Assembly (NCBI GenBank): GCA_030627475.1
Contig: DAOURZ010000025.1
Span: 1-9,968 of the forward strand
Source: Deltaproteobacteria bacterium
GTDB taxonomy: Bacteria > Desulfobacterota > Desulfobacteria > Desulfobacterales > ETH-SRB1
Reading direction: 5' to 3'
Length of the DNA stretch: 9,968 nucleotides
Position numbers and translations under genes: made by a program. The first letter of the stretch is position 1. Each line of letters opens with the position of its first letter. This document shows positions 1-5,879 of the stretch, piece by piece. Below the pieces are notes generated by a model that saw nothing but the letters and a program-made list of their open reading frames with translations, searched no databases and was not told the DNA's origin.

Positions 1-10
1 GTTTTTTTAA

Positions 11-286
11 AAGCTCAATTGTCTTCTTGATTTGTTTATCTGTTTTGGTAAGTTTCAAACCCAACTCATCAGCATTGCGGCGGGCATAGCTTTTAAGAGA
101 AAAATCAGGGAAGGGCTGCCAGTTAACATTGCATGCGGTATAGGTATTGCATTTCTTTACTGGATTTTTTACAGCTTCTGCGTGTCGCTTGGTTATGGAG
201 AAATGCTTCCACCTCTAATTGCTGCCTGGTCTGCAAACCTGATTTTCTCATGTTTCGGGATAGTTATTTTACTTAATGCTGATTAA
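11..286 (+). CDS. lptG: LptF/LptG-type LPS export permease, C-terminal fragment
   Basis: This is the carboxy end of a YjgP/YjgQ (LptF/LptG) permease. These proteins form the inner-membrane core of the Lpt transporter, which with LptB pulls LPS out of the membrane. The frame shows the typical end of the family: a basic turn (KRKIREG), a membrane helix rich in Ile/Phe/Tyr, a short GYGEMLPP loop, and a last helix preceded by AAWSANLIF that ends at LLNAD. Most of the protein would lie upstream of the window. In this frame a TAA stands at 8-10, so it cannot simply continue upstream. A TTG at 32 is the only obvious internal start, and it is poor. A second frame is open from the window edge to a TAG at 87-89 and encodes a hydrophobic stretch that could be the missing helix. 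A single-base frameshift, real or from sequencing, is therefore possible. LptG rather than LptF is a guess. Family call fairly sure; integrity unsure. Confidence 0.7.
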   Translation, partial: KLNCLLDLFICFGKFQTQLISIAAGIAFKRKIREGLPVNIACGIGIAFLYWIFYSFCVSLGYGEMLPPLIAAWSANLIFSCFGIVILLNAD

Positions 287-292
287 TCAGTT

Positions 293-346
293 CACGGTTC
301 ACGGTTGATCAAAACATAAAACTGTTAACCGTGAACCGATAACCGT
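293..346. repeat. Dispersed intergenic inverted repeat, copy 1
   Basis: The gap between lptG and waaA is filled by an inverted repeat. Its perfect 12-bp arms lie at 295-306 (CGGTTCACGGTT) and 327-338, around a 20-base centre containing ATCAAAACATAAAACTGTT. A tandem GTTCACG unit extends the left side to about 289. The 46-base block 301-346 matches 7046-7091 at 41 of 46 positions by eye, so this is a repeated element and not a chance hairpin. It ends only 13 bases before the waaA start and takes up the space where a promoter or ribosome site would lie. It encodes nothing visible. Confidence 0.8.
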
Positions 347-359
347 TATGGATTTATGA

Positions 360-1679
360 ATGATCACTCTTTATAATATTATACTTACAATAGGAATTAC
401 CGTTGGTATTCCCCTGATAATTCCAATTGTTCTTTTGTCTGAAAAAAGGCGAAAAACATTTCTGCAAAGATTGGGAATCAAGAGACTTCCCGAAAACATA
501 TTATCCAAAAATAACAAAAAACCAATCTGGATACATGCGCTATCTGTTGGAGAAGTTTTTTCTTCTGTTCCTCTTGTTATGAAATTAAAGGAACGTTTCA
601 GTGATAAAAGAATTGTTTTTTCAGCTTCAACCAAAACAGGCTTTGAGATAGCAAATAAGCTTTTTAAGAAAAATGTTGATTCAATATTTTTCTTTCCTTT
701 TGATCTGCTGTTTTCTGTAAAATATATTACAGGAAAGATAAACCCCGAAGTGATTATCATCGTTGAGTCAGATATCTGGCCAAATTTTCTATTCGAGATG
801 AAAAAACGCAATATCCCGGTTATCCTGATCAATGCCAGGCTATCTGAAAGGTCATTTAAGGGATATAAACGTTTTTCATTTATTGCTAATAAACTATTTT
901 TGTATTTTGCAAAAATTTGCACCCAGTCCATTGAAGATTCCAGGCGCTTCATGCTTCTTGGTATCCCTTCAAACATGATATCAACAACGGGAAATATTAA
1001 ATTCGATCAGCCATATAATTTTGTTTCAGAAGAAGAAATTAAACAATTAAAAAAATCTATGAATATTTATAAGCCGGTTAAAAAAATTTTACTGGCAGGA
1101 AGTACTCACGAAGGCGAAGAATCAATACTTATTGATGCTTTTTCAATGATCAGAAAAAACTTTGCAGATACTGTCCTTGTTCTTGTCCCGAGGAATCCTG
1201 AACGTGCGAGGTCTGTAGTAAAATTATGCAACTATTCCGGATTTTCATCAATTCTTATGAAAGACTTCAAAAATATAGATAAAAATGAAAAAAATGATGT
1301 TATTATTATTGATGTTATAGGAATTTTAAAAAAGCTTTACGCCATAGCAGATGTGACTTTTGTCGGCGGAAGCCTTGTAGATCTGGGCGGCCACAATCCG
1401 CTTGAACCTTCTGCATTTTCAAAACCTGTTATATTTGGACAATATATGAGCAATTTTGCAAATATATCTCAAATGCTTATAGATTCAGGTGGAGCTGTCG
1501 AGGTAAAAAATGCAAACAGCCTTTATGAAACAATAGTGGAAATTCTCAGTGATAGTGATAAAGCCCGGAATATGGGAGAAAAAGCATTTCAAGTCTTTAA
1601 TTCCAACAAGGGAGCTGTTGAAAAAACTCTAAAAGTCATAGAAAGCCAATTGAAGAATTGCGAAAACCAACAATTATGA
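360..1679 (+). CDS. waaA: 3-deoxy-D-manno-octulosonic acid (Kdo) transferase, GT30
   Basis: WaaA (KdtA) transfers Kdo from CMP-Kdo to lipid A precursor on the cytoplasmic face of the inner membrane. The 439-residue length suits the family. An N-terminal membrane anchor (about residues 4-26) precedes the glycosyltransferase fold. The ALSVGE motif at 60-65 carries the expected catalytic Glu (E65). Further family signatures are ESDIWPNF (136-143), GNIKFD (211-216), GSTHEGEE (247-254), PRNPER (277-282) and the nucleotide-sugar motif GGSLVDLGGHNPLEP (336-350). Whether it adds one or more Kdo units cannot be read from sequence. The ATG at 360 places the anchor correctly; no clear Shine-Dalgarno site precedes it, and repeat copy 1 lies directly upstream. 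Its stop overlaps the lpxK start (ATGA), which suggests translational coupling. Very secure call. Confidence 0.97.
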   Translation: MITLYNIILTIGITVGIPLIIPIVLLSEKRRKTFLQRLGIKRLPENILSKNNKKPIWIHALSVGEVFSSVPLVMKLKERFSDKRIVFSASTKTGFEIANKLFKKNVDSIFFFPFDLLFSVKYITGKINPEVIIIVESDIWPNFLFEMKKRNIPVILINARLSERSFKGYKRFSFIANKLFLYFAKICTQSIEDSRRFMLLGIPSNMISTTGNIKFDQPYNFVSEEEIKQLKKSMNIYKPVKKILLAGSTHEGEESILIDAFSMIRKNFADTVLVLVPRNPERARSVVKLCNYSGFSSILMKDFKNIDKNEKNDVIIIDVIGILKKLYAIADVTFVGGSLVDLGGHNPLEPSAFSKPVIFGQYMSNFANISQMLIDSGGAVEVKNANSLYETIVEILSDSDKARNMGEKAFQVFNSNKGAVEKTLKVIESQLKNCENQQL

Positions 1680-2827
1680 GCAATGTTTTAAAAAAAATCG
1701 AATGTATTATGACCGGTAAAAAGAAAGCTGATATTATTTCTTTCGAATCCCTTTTATTTACGCTTTCCCTTATTTATGGCGGTGTTATTAAAATAAGAGA
1801 ATTTTTTTATAATAAAGGCATGTTAAGGTCAAAAAAACTTCCCTGTCTGGTAATATCAATTGGAAATATTACAGTCGGAGGTACGGGGAAAACCCCAATG
1901 ACCATATATGTCGCAGAGCTGGTAAAACGTATGGGATATAAAGTAGTAGTAATCAGCAGAGGATATAAAGGGCTTGCGGAAAAAACCGGAGGAATTGTAA
2001 GCGATGGGAAAATAATATTTATGAAACCTGACAAATCAGGTGATGAACCGTTTATGATTGCCGCCAGGCTGAAAAACATACCTGTTGTTACAGGTAAAAA
2101 CCGGTTTAATGCAGGCATGATGGCTTTCAATAATTTTAAGCCGGACATTATTGTACTTGACGATGCTTATCAGCATTTAAAATTAGAAAGAGATATAGAC
2201 CTGGTTCTGTTAGATAAAGAATATCCCTTTGGTAACAAGTACCTGTTGCCAAGAGGCACTCTCAGAGAATCAATTCCCTCACTTCTAAGGAGCGATGCAA
2301 TTGTTTTAACAAGATCAGATAATACCTCAAATATGGAAGAAGAATCATGTTTTTCAAAAGTTAAAAAATTTACTTGTGGTAAACCTGTTTTTAAAGCAAT
2401 ACATACGCCGAAAATCTACAAAATAATAAAAGGCAAAGATATTATATCAGACAAAACATATGCCCACAGTTTTGATTTACTGCGAGGACAAAAAGTCTTT
2501 GCCTTTTCGGGCATAGCCCAAAATAGTGACTTCAGGCATGTTGTTGAAGGGCTGAATTGCGAATTGAAAAGTTTTAAAGAGTTTCCCGATCATCACCCGT
2601 ATTCCAACAATGACCTTTATAATCTTTTGCAATTATCAAGCAAATTAAAAGTTGATTTTGTGCTTACAACAGAAAAGGATTATGTTAAAATTGCCGACAG
2701 AGTGACATGGCCGGTTGATCTTGTAGTTATTGCTGTTAATATATCCTTTGGGAATTATGATGCTGCATTTGATAATTTTATAAAAAACAAACTTGATGAA
2801 CTTGTAAAAAGTAAAATAGCTGACTGA
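1676..2827 (+). CDS. lpxK: Tetraacyldisaccharide 4'-kinase LpxK
   Basis: LpxK uses ATP to phosphorylate the 4' position of the tetraacylated lipid A disaccharide, giving lipid IVA, the acceptor for WaaA. I choose the ATG at 1676, which overlaps the waaA stop by four bases (ATGA) and gives 383 residues. An in-frame TTG at 1658 would add six residues and is less likely. A hydrophobic N-terminal helix (about 23-40) fits membrane association. The P-loop GNITVGGTGKTP lies at 63-74. SRGYKG (94-99) and GDEPFM (122-127, with the Asp matching a known catalytic position) follow. DDAYQHL (162-168), LPRGTLRE (191-198), FPDHHPYS (303-310) and TTEKDYVK (331-338) complete the family pattern. One variation is Ala where many homologues have Gly in DDG(F/Y)QH. 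The call is secure. Confidence 0.96.
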   Translation: MSNVLKKIECIMTGKKKADIISFESLLFTLSLIYGGVIKIREFFYNKGMLRSKKLPCLVISIGNITVGGTGKTPMTIYVAELVKRMGYKVVVISRGYKGLAEKTGGIVSDGKIIFMKPDKSGDEPFMIAARLKNIPVVTGKNRFNAGMMAFNNFKPDIIVLDDAYQHLKLERDIDLVLLDKEYPFGNKYLLPRGTLRESIPSLLRSDAIVLTRSDNTSNMEEESCFSKVKKFTCGKPVFKAIHTPKIYKIIKGKDIISDKTYAHSFDLLRGQKVFAFSGIAQNSDFRHVVEGLNCELKSFKEFPDHHPYSNNDLYNLLQLSSKLKVDFVLTTEKDYVKIADRVTWPVDLVVIAVNISFGNYDAAFDNFIKNKLDELVKSKIAD

Positions 2828-2833
2828 CAAAAA

Positions 2834-3898
2834 ATGACTGAGCTCTCTCCCGATAAGATAAAACAGATATTAATCCGCTCCACCAACTGGGTTGGTGATG
2901 CCATAATTACTACACCGGCAATCAGAGCTGTGCGCAAAAATTTTCCTGAAGCAAAAATAAGCCTTCTTGCAAAACCATGGGTTGCCCCAATTTTTTACAA
3001 CAATCCCTATATTGATAATATCCTGATTTACGACGCTGCCGGAAAACATAAAGGCCTGTTCGGCATACTCAGGTTGAGCAAGGAACTGCGAAAAGAAAAG
3101 TTTGATCTTGCCATCTTTTTTCAGAATGCTTTTGAAGCCGCCTTGACAGCTATTTTGGCAGGAATCCCAAACAGACTCGGCTATAACACTGATGCAAGAA
3201 ATCTGTTACTTACACATTGTATCCGCATAACGCCGGCCCTGAAAAGAGTCCATCAAATTGATTATTATCTTGGAATTCCTAAAGGCGCTTCACTCAAATC
3301 AGATAGCAGGCATCTGACCCTTGTCGTAACAGATAAAGAGCGCAAACATGCTAAAGAAACACTATCAAAACACGGTATTACAGGAAAAAACAGACTTGTA
3401 GGAATAAATCCCGGTGCTGTTTTTGGATCTGCAAAACGTTGGTTTCCTGAACGGTATGCTGCACTGAGTGTTAAACTGCAAAAATATAACGGAGCAGAAA
3501 TTGCTATATTCGGAGGGCCGGGTGAAAAGGCACTTGGGCAGTATGTTTCTGAATTAATAGGAAGCCGCTGCGTTAACTTTTGCGGCAAAACCAGCCTTCG
3601 TGAGGCTGTCGCATTAATTGAGAGGTGTCAACTTTTTATTACAAACGATTCAGGTTTGATGCATGTTGCTGCAGCTCTTGATACTCCACAGATTGCGATA
3701 TTTGGTTCTACCGATCATATAACAACCAGTCCCAGTGGTTCAAAAAGCCAGATTATAAGAATACCGGTGCCTTGCAGCCCTTGTCTAAAACCGGATTGTC
3801 CCAAAGACCACAGGTGTATGAAAAATATTACTGTCGATATGGTATATGATGTTGCTGTAAATTTTTTGTGCGAACCCGAAGAACAAATTAAAAGATGA
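2834..3898 (+). CDS. waaF: ADP-heptose:LPS heptosyltransferase II, GT9
   Basis: WaaF adds the second L,D-heptose of the inner core, using ADP-heptose in the cytoplasm. The protein has 354 residues, the usual size. The N-terminal acceptor domain opens with ILIRSTNWVGDAIITTPA (12-29), the WaaF hallmark including the Gly-Asp at 21-22. The donor domain carries NPGAVFGSAKRW (192-203), FCGKTSLRE (249-257) and NDSGLMHVAAALDTP (271-285). A four-cysteine cluster (C314, C317, C322, C328) closes the protein, as also seen in the second heptosyltransferase here. The NWVGD start and this tail favour WaaF over WaaC, but an inner-core heptosyltransferase of slightly different linkage cannot be excluded. It follows lpxK by six bases, so co-transcription is expected, although no good Shine-Dalgarno site is visible before the ATG. 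After its stop the operon is interrupted by vapBC. Confidence 0.94.
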   Translation: MTELSPDKIKQILIRSTNWVGDAIITTPAIRAVRKNFPEAKISLLAKPWVAPIFYNNPYIDNILIYDAAGKHKGLFGILRLSKELRKEKFDLAIFFQNAFEAALTAILAGIPNRLGYNTDARNLLLTHCIRITPALKRVHQIDYYLGIPKGASLKSDSRHLTLVVTDKERKHAKETLSKHGITGKNRLVGINPGAVFGSAKRWFPERYAALSVKLQKYNGAEIAIFGGPGEKALGQYVSELIGSRCVNFCGKTSLREAVALIERCQLFITNDSGLMHVAAALDTPQIAIFGSTDHITTSPSGSKSQIIRIPVPCSPCLKPDCPKDHRCMKNITVDMVYDVAVNFLCEPEEQIKR

Positions 3899-4001
3899 AC
3901 GTTCAACATCTAATAATGATGTCGCTTGAATTTATAGATTGTCTCGCCTTGCGTTAGTAGCGCCTTGAGGCAAATAATTTTAGACGTTTGGTATGCAAAA
4001 C

Positions 4002-4030
4002 TTGACACTTTATGCACAAAGTGGTATTTT
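4002..4030 (+). promoter_or_regulatory. Probable sigma70-type promoter of vapBC
   Basis: A perfect -35 hexamer TTGACA (4002-4007) is followed, after exactly 17 bases, by TATTTT (4025-4030) as the -10. Transcription would begin near 4037, just before the AAAGGAGG ribosome site of vapB. It is the best promoter-like sequence I found in the window, and it gives the toxin-antitoxin pair expression independent of the LPS genes. Confidence 0.7.
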
Positions 4031-4040
4031 CATGCATAAA
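4006..4040. promoter_or_regulatory. Candidate VapBC autoregulatory operator
   Basis: Two interlocking palindromes overlap the promoter. CACTTT (4006-4011) pairs with AAAGTG (4018-4023) inside the -35/-10 spacer. TTTATGCA (4009-4016) pairs with TGCATAAA (4033-4040), which straddles the -10 and the presumed transcription start. VapB antitoxins are known to bind such inverted repeats with VapC and repress their own operon. The palindromes are seen directly; binding is inferred. Confidence 0.55.
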
Positions 4041-4051
4041 GGAGGCCGATT

Positions 4052-4255
4052 ATGAGAACAACGCTTGATTTACCTATAGATTTATTAAATGAGGCTATGA
4101 AAGCTACCCATATTAAGACAAAAACCAAAGTCATCATCATAGCCCTGGAAGAAGTAATCAGAAAATCAAAAATTGCAGAGTTAAAAGAATTTAAAGGAAA
4201 AATTGATTTAGACATTGATTTAGATACAATCAGAGGACGTCAATGTCAGTATTAG
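4052..4255 (+). CDS. vapB: VapB-type antitoxin, ribbon-helix-helix
   Basis: This 67-residue protein matches small VapB antitoxins that neutralise a PIN-domain toxin and repress the shared promoter. The N terminus MRTTLDLPIDLLNEAM is the beta strand plus first helix of an Arc/MetJ-like ribbon-helix-helix DNA-binding domain. TKTKVIIIALEEVIRK (22-38 region) forms the second helix. The rest (about 40-67) is charged and ends with FKGKIDLDIDLDTIRGR, which resembles the toxin-binding tail of this family. A strong Shine-Dalgarno site (AAAGGAGG, 4038-4045) sits six bases before the ATG, unlike the LPS genes around it. The last 13 bases overlap the vapC start, the coupling typical of toxin-antitoxin pairs. 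The partner gene and palindromic promoter support the role; cognate pairing is inferred from position. Confidence 0.88.
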   Translation: MRTTLDLPIDLLNEAMKATHIKTKTKVIIIALEEVIRKSKIAELKEFKGKIDLDIDLDTIRGRQCQY

Positions 4256-4620
4256 TCGATACTTCAGTATGGGTTGAGTATTTTAGAAGTGGAAATAATT
4301 CTGAAAAACTTGATTTTTTAATTGATGAAAATCTTATTGTAACAAATGATCTAATTCTGGCAGAGCTGATACCCTTCCTAAAGGTTCAAAAGCAAAGAAA
4401 ACTGACCAATTTATTGCTCAATATCAACAAGGTAAATTTGTCCATTAGTTGGGGCCAAATCATTGAGTATCAATATAAATGCCTCAAAAATGGATTGAAT
4501 GGTGTTGGTATACCAGATTTAATAATTGCCCAAAACGCAAAACAAAATAATTGTAAAATTTATTCACTGGACAATCATTTTAGCCTGATGAAGGATATCC
4601 TTACCCTTAAGATAATATAG
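4243..4620 (+). CDS. vapC: VapC-type PIN-domain ribonuclease toxin
   Basis: VapC toxins are Mg-dependent RNases that cut tRNA or rRNA when their antitoxin is lost. This 125-residue protein is a full-length PIN domain. VDTSVWVEYF at 5-14 supplies the first acidic residue (D6), LAEL holds E41, GIPDLIIA holds D92, and YSLDNHF holds D110. This is the usual set of four metal-binding acids, so the enzyme looks intact. The ATG at 4243 lies inside vapB, overlapping by 13 bases, with GAGG at 4233-4236 giving a well-spaced ribosome site. Its RNA target cannot be predicted from sequence. The gene sits between waaF and waaC, which act consecutively in the inner core, so the module was probably inserted into a pre-existing operon. 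Confident call. Confidence 0.92.
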   Translation: MSVLVDTSVWVEYFRSGNNSEKLDFLIDENLIVTNDLILAELIPFLKVQKQRKLTNLLLNINKVNLSISWGQIIEYQYKCLKNGLNGVGIPDLIIAQNAKQNNCKIYSLDNHFSLMKDILTLKII

Positions 4621-4640
4621 ATTTCAGCTGCGCCTAACAA

Positions 4641-4775
4641 ATGCCCACGATGCCGGTCAGCACCGCATATCCTCAAAACAAGGATAAAAAAGCGCGAGGC
4701 CGGTTGTTTGGAATAACCGAAAGACGTCTGGAGGTTATGGAAATGATAGAATATGATGAAAATACTTATCGTTAA
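4641..4775 (+). CDS. Possible small protein or remnant overlapping waaC start
   Basis: An open frame of 44 residues runs from the ATG at 4641 to the TAA at 4773-4775, ending about 20 bases inside waaC. Its translation is basic in the middle (KDKKARGR) and acidic at the end (EVMEMIEYDENTYR). I do not recognise it. An internal ATG at 4737 has GGAGG at 4730-4734, a strong but tightly spaced ribosome site, and would yield a 12-residue leader. Because waaC lacks its own Shine-Dalgarno site, either version could couple ribosomes onto waaC. It could equally be the broken end of a gene disrupted when vapBC arrived, or noncoding. An in-frame TAA at 4635-4637 closes it upstream. Confidence 0.3.
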   Translation: MPTMPVSTAYPQNKDKKARGRLFGITERRLEVMEMIEYDENTYR

Positions 4776-5799
4776 ATTAAGCGCTATCGGAGATGTGATA
4801 CATACGTTGCCCTCGCTTAATGCCATCAAAAGACACTATCCTGATGCACATATAACATGGCTGATTGAGGAAGCTGCTTCCAGTCTTATTGTAGAACATG
4901 AAGCTTTGTATCGTGTTATTATTTCAAAAAGAAAGAAATGGGTAAAAGGGATTTTCGGGTCATCCTGCCTGAAGAATATTAAAGAAACTTATCAATTTCT
5001 AAAAGAGCTGAGGGACACAAAATACGATTTAATTATTGATTTTCAAGGGCTGTTAAAAAGTGCTACCCTGATAGCATTGGCCAGAGGAAAGAGAAAAACA
5101 GGATTTGATAAAGGCATGGAACATATGGAATATAGCTACATTTTTTTAAACGAGCGTATTCCTCCTGTTAATATGGATAACCACGCTCTTTTAAGAAACC
5201 TGATGCTTATTAATGCCTTGGGAATCAAATCAAAAGAGATCGAATACAAGCTTCCTGTTTCCTTTTACACCCACAAGATAACCGATGAGCTTTTAGAACG
5301 TCATGGGATTAAAGATGCCAGGCTGCTTGTTGCGATAAACCCGGTTGCAAAATGGATAACAAAACTCTGGGATAATCGGAAGTTCGCTTTGCTGGCCGAC
5401 AGGTTGATCGAAAAATACAATGCAAGCGTGATTTTTACCGGAAGTCAATCAGATAGAAGTACAATTGATAACATACTGTCCGGCATGAGTTATGGCGCTG
5501 TTAATCTTGCAGGCGAAACAACGCTGAAAACTCTTGCGGCACTTTATGAAAAAACAAAATTTCTTATATCCACAGATACCGGCCCAATGCATATGGCAGC
5601 AGCAATTGATACCCCTGTTATAGCTCTTTTCGGACCGACAGCTCCATGGAGAACCGGACCTTTTGGAGCAAAACATAAAATTTTGAGATCAGGGCCGTAT
5701 TGCAGTCCCTGCTTTAAGCGACATTGCAGTACAAAAGACTGCATGAATCAGATAAGTGTAGAACAGGTTATGGATGCGGTAAGCTCTATCCTTTCGTAA
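4756..5799 (+). CDS. waaC: ADP-heptose:LPS heptosyltransferase I, GT9
   Basis: WaaC adds the first L,D-heptose to Kdo on the growing inner core. The N terminus MKILIVKLSAIGDVIHTLP is the WaaC hallmark. Starting at 4756 (347 residues) places the catalytic-type Asp at residue 13, as in the E. coli enzyme; the adjacent ATG at 4753 would add one Met. DFQGLLKSA (95-103) follows in the acceptor domain. The donor half shows NPVAKWITKLW (195-205, including a Lys expected to contact ADP-heptose), AGETTLKTLAAL (252-263), STDTGPMHMAAA (272-283) and FGPTAPWRTGPFG (292-304). A C-terminal cysteine set (C316, C319, C324, C329) parallels that of the WaaF here. No convincing Shine-Dalgarno site precedes it, and the upstream minigene overlaps the start. 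It is separated from waaF by vapBC. Confidence 0.94.
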   Translation: MKILIVKLSAIGDVIHTLPSLNAIKRHYPDAHITWLIEEAASSLIVEHEALYRVIISKRKKWVKGIFGSSCLKNIKETYQFLKELRDTKYDLIIDFQGLLKSATLIALARGKRKTGFDKGMEHMEYSYIFLNERIPPVNMDNHALLRNLMLINALGIKSKEIEYKLPVSFYTHKITDELLERHGIKDARLLVAINPVAKWITKLWDNRKFALLADRLIEKYNASVIFTGSQSDRSTIDNILSGMSYGAVNLAGETTLKTLAALYEKTKFLISTDTGPMHMAAAIDTPVIALFGPTAPWRTGPFGAKHKILRSGPYCSPCFKRHCSTKDCMNQISVEQVMDAVSSILS

Positions 5800-5824
5800 T
5801 AAATGGAATGTTTGTTGACTTTTT

Positions 5825-5847
5825 AAGCAAAATCAATTATTGCTTTT
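5825..5847 (+). terminator. Weak AT-rich hairpin after waaC
   Basis: Six-base arms AAGCAA (5825-5830) and TTGCTT (5840-5845) flank a nine-base loop, followed by only a few T residues. This could be a weak intrinsic terminator between waaC and the ATPase gene. The stem is short and AT-rich, so the call is tentative. Confidence 0.25.
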
Positions 5848-5879
5848 CAATAATATAAAAATAATGAAAGACGTAATGT

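Noticed and set aside
57..65. Programmed -1 frameshift site AAACCCA in the lptG region
   Set aside because: The heptamer resembles a slippery sequence but is in the wrong phase relative to the open upstream frame, and no downstream structure was evident.
371..976. 201-codon open frame on the minus strand inside waaA
   Set aside because: It lies wholly under a strongly supported gene and shows no recognisable motif; AT-rich coding DNA often leaves such opposite-strand frames.
3265..3588. Minus-strand open frame inside waaF
   Set aside because: It is contained in a well-supported gene, has no family resemblance, and its composition fits antisense translation of conserved waaF codons.
3901..3930. 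Hairpin after waaF (ACATC/GATGT with outer TTCA/TGAA)
   Set aside because: The stem is short and bulged and no T run follows, so it is not a convincing terminator.
3945..3967. Direct repeat CGCCTTG before vapBC as a target-site duplication
   Set aside because: Both seven-base copies lie on the same side of the module and none was found beyond vapC, so they do not mark insertion boundaries.
4630..4665. Possible integron attC site after vapC
   Set aside because: GCCTAAC at 4632-4638 fits the RYYYAAC half-site and GCGTTAG occurs before the module at 3951-3957, but I could not find the matching GTTRRRY end or the long imperfect palindrome expected of an attC site. No integrase is in the window.
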